DNA from: Nitratireductor soli
Lineage (GTDB): Bacteria; Pseudomonadota; Alphaproteobacteria; Rhizobiales; Rhizobiaceae
NCBI RefSeq assembly: GCF_001050155.1
Contig: NZ_LFVY01000003.1
Span: 1-64,000, forward strand
Reading direction: 5' to 3'
DNA: 64,000 nt
Under the pieces are notes generated by a model. The model was not told the origin of the DNA. It saw nothing but the letters and a program-made list of their open reading frames with translations, and ran no database searches. The translations under genes were made by a program, and so were the position numbers. Position 1 is the first letter of the stretch. Each line of letters begins with the position of its first letter. Shown here one piece after another: positions 44,660-53,083 of this stretch.

Positions 44660-45613
44660 TCACAACCCATAGAGCCGGAAGGTCGGACGGCCGCTGAGCT
44701 CGCGCACTGCACCGAGGTCCTGCAGCCGTTCGAACAGCCGCCGCGCCCCGCGCTCCGACAATTTGGCGCTCGACCACGACGCCGGCAGCACGTCGTCGTC
44801 GAGCAGCAGCTTCACCACGTCGGCGGACCCCTTGGCCCGCAGCTTCGGCGCCACCTCGAGGACCCGCGCGGCCCGCCTGCCAAGGTCGGCGCCGAGATCG
44901 CAGGCCTCCGCCGCCGCCTGGGCATAGACGAGCAGCACCACCCTGCCCCAGCCCTCCCCTCCCGGACGAATGCGCCGGCGCGGCGCGCCGGTCTTGAACG
45001 CAGAAGACGCCACATGCCCCATGAGCAAGGGCACCGGCAAGGGCCAGCGGAGTTTTTGCGCCAGCATCGCATCGGCCAGCCAGAACGCCAGCAGTTCCGC
45101 ATCCGGCCGCGCCCGGTACAGCTCGGCACCAAGCTCGGCCGCCACCACCGGCGCCGGCCGGGGCGAGCCGGCCAGGTCCTCGGCATTGGCGAGGACATCG
45201 GCGAGCGCCTCGTCCCATTTCACGTCGAGCAGATCGGCGACCGGCCGGATCGCCTCCTCCTCCAGACCTGTCGATCGGCCCGCGAGCCGCCTCCAGGCAA
45301 GCAACACCTTTCCGGCCGGTCCCGGATCGTCGCCGGCGGCGCGGAACAATTGCGCGTCACGGAGCGCCGGCTCCTCTTCCGTTCGCCCCAGCAAACGCAG
45401 CGCCGCCGCCGCCGATTTCAGGGCGAGGCGCTGCCGCCAAACCCCGGCCCAAACCGGTTGGCTGCGCACCAGATTGTCGAGTGAATTCAACGCCGCGCCG
45501 GCGAAATAGCCGGCGTCCGCATCGCGCTGGACGTCGCCGCGCGGCCGCGCCCAGGCCGGCACTCTGGGGACGATGTCGCGGTCGACAGCAGCCAAATCAG
45601 CATCAGATTTCAT
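44660..45613 (-). CDS. DUF1403 family protein
   Basis: 317 residues, first gene of the leftward set DUF1403-scpB-HEPN-TIR. It begins with a polar stretch, then helical segments (GAALNSLDNLVRSQPVWAGV, LALKSAAAALRLLGRTEEE, WPLPVPLLMGH) typical of DUF1403 proteins of alphaproteobacterial plasmids. Function is unknown; constant linkage with scpB suggests plasmid maintenance. An inverted repeat at 45687-45721 lies 74 bases upstream. Confidence 0.82.
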   Translation of the reverse strand: MKSDADLAAVDRDIVPRVPAWARPRGDVQRDADAGYFAGAALNSLDNLVRSQPVWAGVWRQRLALKSAAAALRLLGRTEEEPALRDAQLFRAAGDDPGPAGKVLLAWRRLAGRSTGLEEEAIRPVADLLDVKWDEALADVLANAEDLAGSPRPAPVVAAELGAELYRARPDAELLAFWLADAMLAQKLRWPLPVPLLMGHVASSAFKTGAPRRRIRPGGEGWGRVVLLVYAQAAAEACDLGADLGRRAARVLEVAPKLRAKGSADVVKLLLDDDVLPASWSSAKLSERGARRLFERLQDLGAVRELSGRPTFRLYGL

Positions 45614-45686
45614 GGTGAGAGGCTAGCACATGACGGCGCTTTGTGCCATATATTTGCGGGAGAACCGCCCTACCTGTCGGTGATTA

Positions 45687-45721
45687 AAAACGACCGATAA
45701 TCTTGCATTATCGCTCGTTTT
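45687..45721. repeat. 35-bp inverted repeat, candidate recombination or operator site
   Basis: AAAACGACCGATAAT (45687-45701) pairs with ATTATCGCTCGTTTT (45707-45721), 14 of 15 bases, around CTTGC. It lies in the 271-base gap between divergent genes (DUF1403 leftward, vapB rightward), where a terminator is not expected. Arms of this length with a short central spacer resemble tyrosine-recombinase core sites, and such a recombinase is encoded at 46534. An operator for either promoter is the alternative. Confidence 0.55.
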
Positions 45722-45884
45722 ATGCGACCCATGCAAAATGGCCTCTCTCGTCGCGCAAGATGCTGAAAAGCGTGCTCGGGGACACCCCGCTCGACAAGAG
45801 AACGCGTTTCAAGGTGTCGTGTAAATTGGGGCAGAATGCGCTATATAGGTAGAAGATAGATAAATAGGAACCAAGGAACACCCT

Positions 45885-46139
45885 ATGGCCCTCAGCATCA
45901 AGGACCGTGAAACAGAGCTTCTCGCGCGGAAACTCGCCGAGCGGACTGGCGAGAGCATCACCCTTGCAACCAAACGCGCGCTCGAGGAGCGGCTGCGCCG
46001 TGTGGGATCCGATGCCCGCAAGGCGGCACTCCTGGAAGATCTCGCCGCCATCCGCCGGCGCTGGAGTATCCTGCCTGTCCTGGACAGTCGCAGCGCAGAC
46101 GAAGTTATCGGCTACGACGAGAACGGACTGCCGAACTGA
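45885..46139 (+). CDS. vapB: VapB-type antitoxin
   Basis: 84 residues beginning MALSIKDRETELLARKLAER, then TGESITLATKRALEERL: the Rv0623-like ribbon-helix-helix antitoxin family. The C-terminus (about 60-84) would wrap and block the VapC toxin. Overlaps vapC by one base. A TATATA-containing promoter region lies about 35-45 bases upstream. Confidence 0.88.
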   Translation: MALSIKDRETELLARKLAERTGESITLATKRALEERLRRVGSDARKAALLEDLAAIRRRWSILPVLDSRSADEVIGYDENGLPN

Positions 46140-46534
46140 TGGTCATCGACACCTCCGCCATCGTCGCCATCGCCCTCAACGAGCCGGAAGCATCATCGTT
46201 CGAGCAACGGATCGCCGACGATCCCGTTCGCCTTCTATCGGCCGCGACCCTGCTCGAGGCAGCCATAGTGCTCGAGACGCGCCTCGGTGAGCCGGGTGGC
46301 GCCGAGCTCGACTTGTGGCTGCACAAGGCCGACGTAGAGATCGTTGCCGTTGCGGCGGAGCACGCCGATCAGGCAAGGCGTGCCTGGCGGCGCTTCGGCA
46401 AAGGCCGACATCCCGCCGGACTCAATTATGGCGACTGCTTTTCCTATGCCCTTGCAGCCGTGACCGGCGAAGCCCTGCTCTATAAGGGCGAGGATTTTGC
46501 CCGAACCGACATTCAGGCGGCAGGAGGTTCGTGA
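46139..46534 (+). CDS. vapC: VapC PIN-domain ribonuclease toxin
   Basis: 131 residues with the PIN acidic residues: Asp in MVIDTSAIVAI (residue 4), Glu in LLEAAIVLE near 40, and Asp in LNYGDCFSYALA near 99, plus EDFARTDI at the end. It cleaves RNA (often initiator tRNA or rRNA) when VapB is lost, giving plasmid addiction. Its stop overlaps the recombinase start (TGATG). Confidence 0.9.
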   Translation: MVIDTSAIVAIALNEPEASSFEQRIADDPVRLLSAATLLEAAIVLETRLGEPGGAELDLWLHKADVEIVAVAAEHADQARRAWRRFGKGRHPAGLNYGDCFSYALAAVTGEALLYKGEDFARTDIQAAGGS

Positions 46535-47640
46535 TGACTGCACGATCACCGCTTTCCGACTACGATCTGCCCGACATTATCGATATCGTTGCGGAAATGG
46601 GCCAGACGCCAGCCGAAGCCCCCTCCCCTCCCCCGCAGCCGGCGTCCGATCTACCGGCCCATCTGGAGACGCTCGCCGAGCGCGCGCGCAACTATGTGGA
46701 GGCCGCAAGCTCGGCCAACACCCGCCGCGCCTACGCGTCCGACTGGCGGCATTTTTCGAACTGGTGCCGGCGCCAAGGCCTTGAAATGCTTCCACCAGAT
46801 CCGCAAACCGTTGGGCTCTACATCACCGCCTGCGCTTCGGGCACGGCGACCGGCGACACGAAGCCCAGTTCCGTGTCAACGATCGAACGACGCCTTTCCT
46901 CCCTTTCCTGGAATTATGCCCAGCGCGGCCAGCCATTGGACAGAAAAGACCGCCACATCGCGACGGTCATGGCCGGCATCCGCAACACGCACGCCGCCCC
47001 TCCCCGGCAGAAGGAAGCAATCCTGCCCGAGGATCTGATCGCCATGCTCGAAACGCTCGACCGCGGCACGCTGCGCGGCCTGCGCGATCGCGCCATGCTG
47101 CTGATCGGCTTCGCTGGCGGCTTGCGCCGCTCCGAGATCGTCGGCCTCGACTTGGGCCGAGATCAGACCGAGGACGGCCGCGGCTGGATCGAAATTTTGG
47201 ACAAGGGCCTGCTGGTTACGCTGCGCGGCAAAACCGGTTGGCGCGAAGTGGAGATCGGCCGCGGCTCCTCCGATGTCACCTGCCCCGTTATCGCTCTGGA
47301 GACCTGGCTGAGGTTTGGCCGTATTGCCCATGGGCCGCTGTTTCGGCGAGTGAACGGCCAAGGAAAGAAGGTCGGCAGCGAGCGGCTGAACGATCAGGAA
47401 ATCGCCCGCCTCGTCAAACGGACCGCCATGGCCGCCGGCGTACGCGGCGACTTGCCGGAAGGCGAGCGCGGAAGGCTCTTTGCCGGACACTCATTACGGT
47501 CTGGCCTCGCCTCATCGGCCGAGGTCGATGAGCGCTACGTGCAGAAACAGCTTGGCCATACCAGCGCCGAAATGACCCGAAAATACCAGAGACGGCGCGA
47601 TCGCTTTAGGGTCAACCTCACCAAGGCGAGCGGGCTCTGA
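46534..47640 (+). CDS. Tyrosine recombinase/integrase
   Basis: 368 residues. The N-terminal SAM-like domain (about 45-140; SANTRRAYASDWRHFSNWC) is followed by the catalytic domain with GGLRRSEIVGL (Arg), HSLRSGLAS (His-x-x-Arg) and HTSAEMTRKYQRR (nucleophile Tyr). I chose the ATG at 46534, 6 bases after AGGAGG and overlapping the vapC stop. Such recombinases on repABC plasmids probably resolve multimers or move integrated units. The inverted repeat at 45687-45721 is a possible target. Confidence 0.9.
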   Translation: MTARSPLSDYDLPDIIDIVAEMGQTPAEAPSPPPQPASDLPAHLETLAERARNYVEAASSANTRRAYASDWRHFSNWCRRQGLEMLPPDPQTVGLYITACASGTATGDTKPSSVSTIERRLSSLSWNYAQRGQPLDRKDRHIATVMAGIRNTHAAPPRQKEAILPEDLIAMLETLDRGTLRGLRDRAMLLIGFAGGLRRSEIVGLDLGRDQTEDGRGWIEILDKGLLVTLRGKTGWREVEIGRGSSDVTCPVIALETWLRFGRIAHGPLFRRVNGQGKKVGSERLNDQEIARLVKRTAMAAGVRGDLPEGERGRLFAGHSLRSGLASSAEVDERYVQKQLGHTSAEMTRKYQRRRDRFRVNLTKASGL

Positions 47641-47818
47641 AAAGCCCCCTCCCGCTTTCGGATCCCGCATGGCGGTTCGGGCAAGCGGCGACAGGAGCGC
47701 CGGGCGGTCCATATCGATGATTTCGTAAACCGTTCCATCAACACGATGAATCGGTCGCGCCGGATCGATTCATCGAATGCGTTGGACCCGTGGGCCCGTC
47801 TCGGCGAGCCTCCGGGCC

Positions 47819-48058
47819 ATGCAGAACAACCGCCACCAATGTCTCCTGACCCAGTGCGACCCGGCCCGAAACAGGGCGCGGTTCTATGCGCTGTCGGTGG
47901 AACCCAGCCTGTTCGGCGATGCGGCGCTGGTCCGCCAATGGGGACGGATCGGCACACACGGGCAAATGAAGATCGAGCTGTTCGAGACCGCCGCCGCCGC
48001 CGAAACCGCCCTCGCCCGCCTGGCCCATCGCAAACAGCGACGCGGCTATCGGGGCTGA
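47819..48058 (+). CDS. WGR-domain protein
   Basis: 79 residues, essentially one WGR domain: FYALSVEPSLFGDAALVRQW followed by GRIGTHGQMKIELFE. WGR domains bind nucleic acid in PARPs and in small plasmid proteins of rhizobia; the role here is unknown. The ATG at 47819 matches the usual start of short WGR proteins. Convergent with the RES gene, 6 bases apart. Confidence 0.8.
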   Translation: MQNNRHQCLLTQCDPARNRARFYALSVEPSLFGDAALVRQWGRIGTHGQMKIELFETAAAAETALARLAHRKQRRGYRG

Positions 48059-48064
48059 AAGCGC

Positions 48065-48577
48065 TCACAACCAGGATGCGGGATCCTTCGGCAGGCGGCT
48101 TTCGGGATCGACGACCGCCAGTATCGGGGCATCCTTGCCGTTCCAGCGCCACAGGGCGACACAACTGCCGCCATGCGACATGAAGGAGGGATAGGTCACG
48201 CCGTCGAACCCCTCCGCAAGCAGCTTATCACGCGCCCGGTGCGTGTCCGGCACCTCCCCTGCATCGAGCATGGCGCGCCACTCGCATTGGTGCAGGTCTG
48301 TTGCAAGTCCGAGCGCCCGCAGCGCATCTTCAACGGTGAGATCCGCCAGCCGCGCGCCTGTCAGCAGCAATTGGGCAATCAGCGCCGGGTGCTGGACAAA
48401 ACCCTGATTGTACTCGGCCCAGGCCGTCGACAATTCACGCGCGGCATAGATCGCCGGCGTTCCCACCGGGTTCCAGCGCCCGCCGAAACGCGCCGCACCC
48501 TCGCCCGACAGCGGTGCATGAGCCCAACGCGGCACATAGGCGCGCCACAAGGTCTCGGACGTCGGCGTGTCAGGCAT
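48065..48577 (-). CDS. RES-domain toxin
   Basis: 170 residues from the ATG at 48577. RES family signature: LWRAYVPRWAHAPLSGEGAA, GGRWNPVGTPAIYAARELST and the EYNQGF Glu. The C-terminal YPSFMSHGGSCVALW holds the conserved Ser/Asn region. RES toxins degrade NAD+ in the cell. Its start overlaps the Xre-type antitoxin end by 8 bases, the usual order of this toxin-antitoxin pair. Confidence 0.88.
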   Translation of the reverse strand: MPDTPTSETLWRAYVPRWAHAPLSGEGAARFGGRWNPVGTPAIYAARELSTAWAEYNQGFVQHPALIAQLLLTGARLADLTVEDALRALGLATDLHQCEWRAMLDAGEVPDTHRARDKLLAEGFDGVTYPSFMSHGGSCVALWRWNGKDAPILAVVDPESRLPKDPASWL

Positions 48578-48941
48578 AGACGCCGGCGCGCACGGCTTCA
48601 AGATAGGCAAGCACCTTGTTGGCCTTGCCCTCGCCGACCAGATCATAGGCCGTCTTGCCGGCCCAGCCGGGGATTGGCTGATGCTTGAACCAGATCACTG
48701 CGCGATGCTCATCGCCGGCCATCGCGCTCGCCATCGCCAGGATGCGCACCACCGGGCTCAACGCCTGGTCGACCTTGCGCTGGCCGGATTTCGCCGTCAG
48801 CGTGTTGCGGGCAACGCCGACGAGGCGCGCCAGCTCGGCCAGCGTCACGCCGAGAAGCTCCGAAACCCGCCTTGCGGACAGGAAAGGCGCGCTCTTTTCG
48901 GCGAAATGCGCCGCTGCAAAGTCCAGTTCGGCCGCTGTCAT
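48570..48941 (-). CDS. Xre/MbcA/ParS-type antitoxin of RES toxin
   Basis: 123 residues from the ATG at 48941, chosen because GAGG lies upstream; the longer frame to 49028 lacks a good ribosome site. Helix-turn-helix: VSELLGVTLAELARLVGVAR; then the C-terminal toxin-binding domain with WFKHQPIPGWAGKTAYDLV, typical of MbcA/ParS antitoxins. It represses the operon and neutralises the RES protein. Confidence 0.87.
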   Translation of the reverse strand: MTAAELDFAAAHFAEKSAPFLSARRVSELLGVTLAELARLVGVARNTLTAKSGQRKVDQALSPVVRILAMASAMAGDEHRAVIWFKHQPIPGWAGKTAYDLVGEGKANKVLAYLEAVRAGVYA

Positions 48942-49024
48942 GGGTTCATCCTCACACATATTGAACGCATATTGATCGAATACCGAACGATCCACTGTCA
49001 ATTTATGCGCAAAATGTGTTCGGT

Positions 49025-50425
49025 TCAAGTCCCGCCACTGCCCTGTCCTGCGGCAACCGCCTTCCGCCGCGCCGCAAGCAGCGCATTCAGCATCGGCTTG
49101 ACGGAGAAAGAGCCGCCCTGGGCACGCTCGGTCAGCCGGCGCAGATACCCGCCCGGCGAGCGGATCGCTTCGGCCCGTTCGAGCATCGCCGCAATGGTGA
49201 TCGCCGCGTTGATCTCGCCCATTTCCGTCCGCGCTTCAGCCCAGGCATCGGGGGAAACGCCAAGCATGGAGCGCACCGTCTCGGCAGCCTTGACGAAATC
49301 CCGCCAGCCGGTCAGCCCGCCGGGCGCGTAATCGCCCATTTGCGGGCAGGCGGACGTCGCCACGTCAAAGCCGATCGCCGGCGCCCGGTCCTGCGTCCCA
49401 TCGTTGCCGCCAAGCTTCACCCGCTCCGGCCTTTCGCCGGCCGCCTCTCCCCGTCGCAATTGCCCGTTGGCAACCGCCGCCTTCGTTTCCAGTTTCAGCG
49501 CTGCCCGCTCTTCAACAGTTTCTGTGCCTTTTTCAAATTGGGAGTCTGGGTTTGAATTATGAATATGGCGCTCATTTTGATGGTCATTGCCGCTCATATT
49601 TGTGGAATCATCATACAGCACCATAGCGTCGGACGCCGCCAGATCGGCCTCGCTCAAACCCTCGATATAGGCACGCTCGACCTCATGGCGCAGGCTGGTC
49701 AGTCCATCGCGGCGCAGTTTCAGCGTCTCCCAGTCCGTGTTGCGGCCAAGCCGGCCGGACAAGTGCGCCAGGCGCTCGGCGAACGGCGCGAAGGAACGCC
49801 CCCTGCCCTCCTCCTCGGCAGCCCGGACAATGGCCGCGATATCGCGCAGATGGATCGTCACCTCGCTCCTCAGCGCGCGCAAGGCCCGTGCATGACGCCG
49901 CGTCTCGACGGCGAACGTCTCGATTTCGGCGGCGCGCAGCACCAGCGGCGAAAGATCGAAGCCGAAGGCCTCTTCCACCTGCCCGTCTTCGCCGCGCCGC
50001 GCGTAACGCTTTCCATTGGCGCTGTCGCGGCGCGTAATCAGGCCGGCGTGCACCAGGGCCGCCAGATGCCGGCGCAAGGTCGCCGGCGCCATGCCCCGGG
50101 CACGCAGCGAAAGCTCGGCATTGGACGGGAAAACCACCAGCGCGCCGGCCGGATCGAGCAGCCGCTCGCTGTTGAAACTGACCAGCGCTTCGAGCACGAC
50201 GATCGCCCGGTCGGCCAGGCCGAGCATCAGCCGCGCCTCGGTGACGGCCCGCAGCAATTGCCATTTATCGACCGCATTGACCGCCTCGCCCCCGGTCTGC
50301 CCGTCCTGATCGGCCGAGACCGCGTCGAGCGCCTTGCGGGCGCGCCGCACCTGCTCATTGACGATGAATTGGGCGCGCGCCAACCCCTTCCCGCCGAAAG
50401 GCGAGATCGCAAATCTGTCCGTCAT
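49025..50425 (-). CDS. repC: Plasmid replication initiator RepC
   Basis: 466 residues from the ATG at 50425, 8 bases after AAAGG. RepC features: MTDRFAISPFGGKGLARAQF opening, a winged-helix region NAELSLRARGMAPATLRRHL then AALVHAGLITRRDS, and FGFDLSPLVLRAAEIE. RepC binds the origin, which in this family lies within repC itself, and its level sets copy number through the antisense RNA upstream. The C-terminal part (about 300-360) is variable and low-complexity. Last gene of repABC. Confidence 0.92.
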   Translation of the reverse strand: MTDRFAISPFGGKGLARAQFIVNEQVRRARKALDAVSADQDGQTGGEAVNAVDKWQLLRAVTEARLMLGLADRAIVVLEALVSFNSERLLDPAGALVVFPSNAELSLRARGMAPATLRRHLAALVHAGLITRRDSANGKRYARRGEDGQVEEAFGFDLSPLVLRAAEIETFAVETRRHARALRALRSEVTIHLRDIAAIVRAAEEEGRGRSFAPFAERLAHLSGRLGRNTDWETLKLRRDGLTSLRHEVERAYIEGLSEADLAASDAMVLYDDSTNMSGNDHQNERHIHNSNPDSQFEKGTETVEERAALKLETKAAVANGQLRRGEAAGERPERVKLGGNDGTQDRAPAIGFDVATSACPQMGDYAPGGLTGWRDFVKAAETVRSMLGVSPDAWAEARTEMGEINAAITIAAMLERAEAIRSPGGYLRRLTERAQGGSFSVKPMLNALLAARRKAVAAGQGSGGT

Positions 50426-50478
50426 TGTCTTACCTTTCAATCGGCAAGAAAAAGACACCCACCGGAACGTACCGGTGC

Positions 50479-50563
50479 TTGACATTGAACGGTGGAAGTG
50501 ATTCTTTCAGATTGCTACATCGAAAGGGGCTTCCGGAATGGCAACGTTCTGGGGGCCTTTTTT
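50479..50563 (+). ncRNA. Countertranscribed RNA (incompatibility) region of repABC
   Basis: In the 225-base gap between repB and repC, on the strand opposite to the genes. A TTGACA at 50479-50484 (with only a weak -10 near 50502) is followed by a hairpin, 50528-50538 with 50547-50557 (11 pairs including G-U, 8-base loop), and then TTTTTT at 50558-50563. This is the layout of the small repABC antisense RNA that ends in its own terminator and blocks repC expression. The exact 5' end is inferred to be near 50510-50515. Confidence 0.75.
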
Positions 50564-50650
50564 CTTACGCGTTTTCCTCTCTCGTCTTCCTCGCTTCACC
50601 CGATCCGTCTGATCGGCAATTCGTGCAACCGGACCTTCCGGCTGGATTCC

Positions 50651-51712
50651 TCATGCGTCCGACGCACGGTCCTTGTCGAACCGCTCCGCCAGTTCCGGCA
50701 GCAGATCCGCCAGGAACCCGGCAAAACCCGGTCGTGCCGCCTCGTCGAAATCGAGGCGCGGCTTTGCACCGAGCGTGATCTTGGCCAGCGGCCGCCCATT
50801 CGTATCGGCGATGGCGCGGCTTTTTCCGCCATCGGCCTTCTTCGCCGAGCGGCGCGCCAGACGCTCATGGAGCATGCGGAAACGGACATCGGACTCTGCA
50901 TCCTTGAAATCGTCCGTATGAATCAGATCCTGGGCGATGACGATCGCCGCGTCGCGCTTGAAGAACTCCGCCAACGCCATCCAGCGCGGCCGGCCGGCCT
51001 TCGGCGCCGGACCGATGGCGCTGGCGATCTGTGCCGGAATGGCGTCGGCCACTTGCAGCAGCCGCGTCATCTCCGCCTTGTGCAGCGACAGCGCCCGCTG
51101 CACCACGCCGCGCTCGAAACCATGCCTGATCAGCGCCGCGGCAAAGAAAGCCCGTTCGATGAAGGAGAGGTTGCGCCGCTCGGTGTTTTCCTTGCCTTGC
51201 GCCAGCACCAATTCGTCATCGCTGAGCGTCCGGACGATGGCCTGGACGGGTTGCTTCAGCCGGGCGGCGGCCCGTACGCGACGATGGCCGTAGGCGACCT
51301 GGAAGCGGCCGGCGGCGGTCGGGTGAGGGCGCAGGAGAACCGGAACCTGCTGGCCGCTCTCGCGCACACTCTCGACCAGGGCGGCGAAATCCTCGTCGCC
51401 ATCATCCTCGCGGCTCAGCCGGTCGCGCACGAACGAGGGGTCGATCAGTCCCGGATCGACGGGAATGACCCGCTCGCCCTTGGCCAGGCTCTCCTTCAGC
51501 GCGCGGGCGTCCTCCACCTCGCGCGTCATGGACGACAGGGACAAGCCCATCGCCTTGACCGCGCCGGAGGCGCTGCGCGGCGCCTCATTCGCAGCAGGCT
51601 TGGGCGCCGACTTCACCTCCGGCGCGCGCGGCGCGGCTTGCGGGGAGGGCGCTTCACCCTCCATCGGCCCGCCGCCGAACAGCGCCTTCAGATGGTCCTT
51701 GCGCTTGCTCAT
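50651..51712 (-). CDS. repB: Plasmid partition protein RepB (ParB family)
   Basis: 353 residues. Opening MSKRKDHLKALFGGG is typical of RepB. The ParB nuclease-like domain spans about 85-175 (VPVLLRPHPTAAGRFQVAYG then HRRVRAAARL) with the ENTERRNLSFIERA segment, followed by a helix-turn-helix that contacts parS (ALSLHKAEMTRLLQVADAIP). Its ATG overlaps the repA stop by 4 bases. It binds the palindromes at 51772 and 53068 and loads RepA. Confidence 0.92.
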   Translation of the reverse strand: MSKRKDHLKALFGGGPMEGEAPSPQAAPRAPEVKSAPKPAANEAPRSASGAVKAMGLSLSSMTREVEDARALKESLAKGERVIPVDPGLIDPSFVRDRLSREDDGDEDFAALVESVRESGQQVPVLLRPHPTAAGRFQVAYGHRRVRAAARLKQPVQAIVRTLSDDELVLAQGKENTERRNLSFIERAFFAAALIRHGFERGVVQRALSLHKAEMTRLLQVADAIPAQIASAIGPAPKAGRPRWMALAEFFKRDAAIVIAQDLIHTDDFKDAESDVRFRMLHERLARRSAKKADGGKSRAIADTNGRPLAKITLGAKPRLDFDEAARPGFAGFLADLLPELAERFDKDRASDA

Positions 51713-53028
51713 GCCGCATCCCCCGCCCCGCTGCGGCCCCAGGCCTCCTCGATCAGCGTCTCGATCTCGGCGTTGACAGATGTCAACGCTTCCATCGCCC
51801 GGTCGTAGGTGGTGCGGGTGAAGTTGTCGCGGCCCACCTCGTAGAGGGTCTGCTTGGTCAGTCCGGCATCGGAAATCGCCGTCGACTTGACCATCGGCGC
51901 TGTCAGGACGCGACCGCCGAACTGCGAACGCAGGAAACCGACGATCTGCGTCTGCGGCCCGTCATTCGGTTCGTAGCGCGTCACCAGATAGCGCAGGAAA
52001 TCGAAATTCAGCGTACCGCCGGCCGCCCGCACCACCGACAGGAGATCTGCCGTCATGAACAGGAACTGGCTCATCGAGGCGACGTCCAGCATCTGCGGAT
52101 GCACGGTAACGATGACGGATGTCGACGCGCACAGCGCCGACAGCGTCAGGAAGCCGAGTTGCGGCGGACAGTCGATCACCACCACGTCGTAATCATCGGC
52201 AACCGAGGCCAGCGCACTCTGGATGCGGGCGAAGAAGAAATCGTCGGACCCGCCACCGGCCTCGCGCTCGGCCAGCATGCGCGGCGTGGTGTGCTCGAAC
52301 TCGTGCAGCTCGAGATTGCCCGGCACCAGGTCGAGCCCGTCGAAATAGGTCTTGCGGACGATCTCCGACAATGGCCGGCGCTCGGCGTCATAGCGGATCG
52401 CCCCATACAGCGTGTCGTTGCCCGACAGGTCGATTTCCGGTTGGTAGCCGAACAGCGCCGACAGCGAGGCCTGTGGGTCGAGGTCGACCGCCAGCACCCG
52501 GTAGCCTTCCAGCGCCAGGTGCTGCGCCATATGGGCGCTGGTCGTCGTCTTGCCAGAGCCGCCCTTGAAATTGGTGATGGCGATGACCTGCAGATGCTCG
52601 CGCTCCGGGTCGCGCCACTTCACATAGGAGCGTGCCTTGGCCAAATTGCCCTTGGCGCGCGCCTGCGTCGCCAGATGGTGGCGCAGTGCGTGGATGTCGG
52701 CCAGTGAATAGAAGCGCCGCCCGCCGGCGCCGGTCTCGGGCTGCGGCCCCTCTCCGGCGATCGACAATTGCCGCAGATAGCCATCCGACACGCCGATCAG
52801 CTTGGCGGCCTCGCCGCTGGAAAAAGTCCGCAGTGTCTTTTGCGCCGCCGGTGGAAACAGCCGGTCGCGCATGGCGCGCAACTGCTCTGAAAGCTGCGCC
52901 GCATCGGCGGCGATGGCTTCGTCGGCAGCCAGCACCTTCGTGCTCCCCGCGCCGTCCATCGCTATCTCCGCCATCTTGTCCAAGTCCCGCTCTCCATCGT
53001 GCTCGCCGGCAATGTCGCTATGGTCCAT
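51709..53028 (-). CDS. repA: Plasmid partition ATPase RepA (ParA family)
   Basis: 439 residues from the ATG at 53028, which has GAGGAG 9 bases upstream; the longer frame to 53148 would run through a parS-like site. N-terminal helix-turn-helix (SSGEAAKLIGVSDGYLRQLS) for autoregulation, then the deviant Walker A KGGSGKTTTS, Walker A' DLDPQASLS and Walker B VVVIDCPPQLGF. It drives plasmid segregation and represses the operon with RepB. First gene of repABC. Confidence 0.93.
   Translation of the reverse strand: MDHSDIAGEHDGERDLDKMAEIAMDGAGSTKVLAADEAIAADAAQLSEQLRAMRDRLFPPAAQKTLRTFSSGEAAKLIGVSDGYLRQLSIAGEGPQPETGAGGRRFYSLADIHALRHHLATQARAKGNLAKARSYVKWRDPEREHLQVIAITNFKGGSGKTTTSAHMAQHLALEGYRVLAVDLDPQASLSALFGYQPEIDLSGNDTLYGAIRYDAERRPLSEIVRKTYFDGLDLVPGNLELHEFEHTTPRMLAEREAGGGSDDFFFARIQSALASVADDYDVVVIDCPPQLGFLTLSALCASTSVIVTVHPQMLDVASMSQFLFMTADLLSVVRAAGGTLNFDFLRYLVTRYEPNDGPQTQIVGFLRSQFGGRVLTAPMVKSTAISDAGLTKQTLYEVGRDNFTRTTYDRAMEALTSVNAEIETLIEEAWGRSGAGDAA
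51772..51787. promoter_or_regulatory. parS-like palindrome inside repA 3' end
   Basis: GTTGACAGATGTCAAC: 7-bp inverted arms around GA, fitting the GTTNNC...GNNAAC form of repABC centromeres. It has the same arms as the site at 53068. It lies within the coding sequence of repA near its C-terminus. Confidence 0.75.
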
Positions 53029-53067
53029 GCCACGCTGCTCCTCGCAATCCAGTCCCGCCAGGCGCGC

Positions 53068-53083
53068 GTTGACAACTGTCAAC
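53068..53083. promoter_or_regulatory. parS-like palindrome upstream of repA
   Basis: GTTGACAACTGTCAAC: same 7-bp arms as 51772-51787, spacer AC. It is 40 bases upstream of the repA start, in the leader or promoter region, where RepB binding could serve both partition and repression. Confidence 0.78.
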
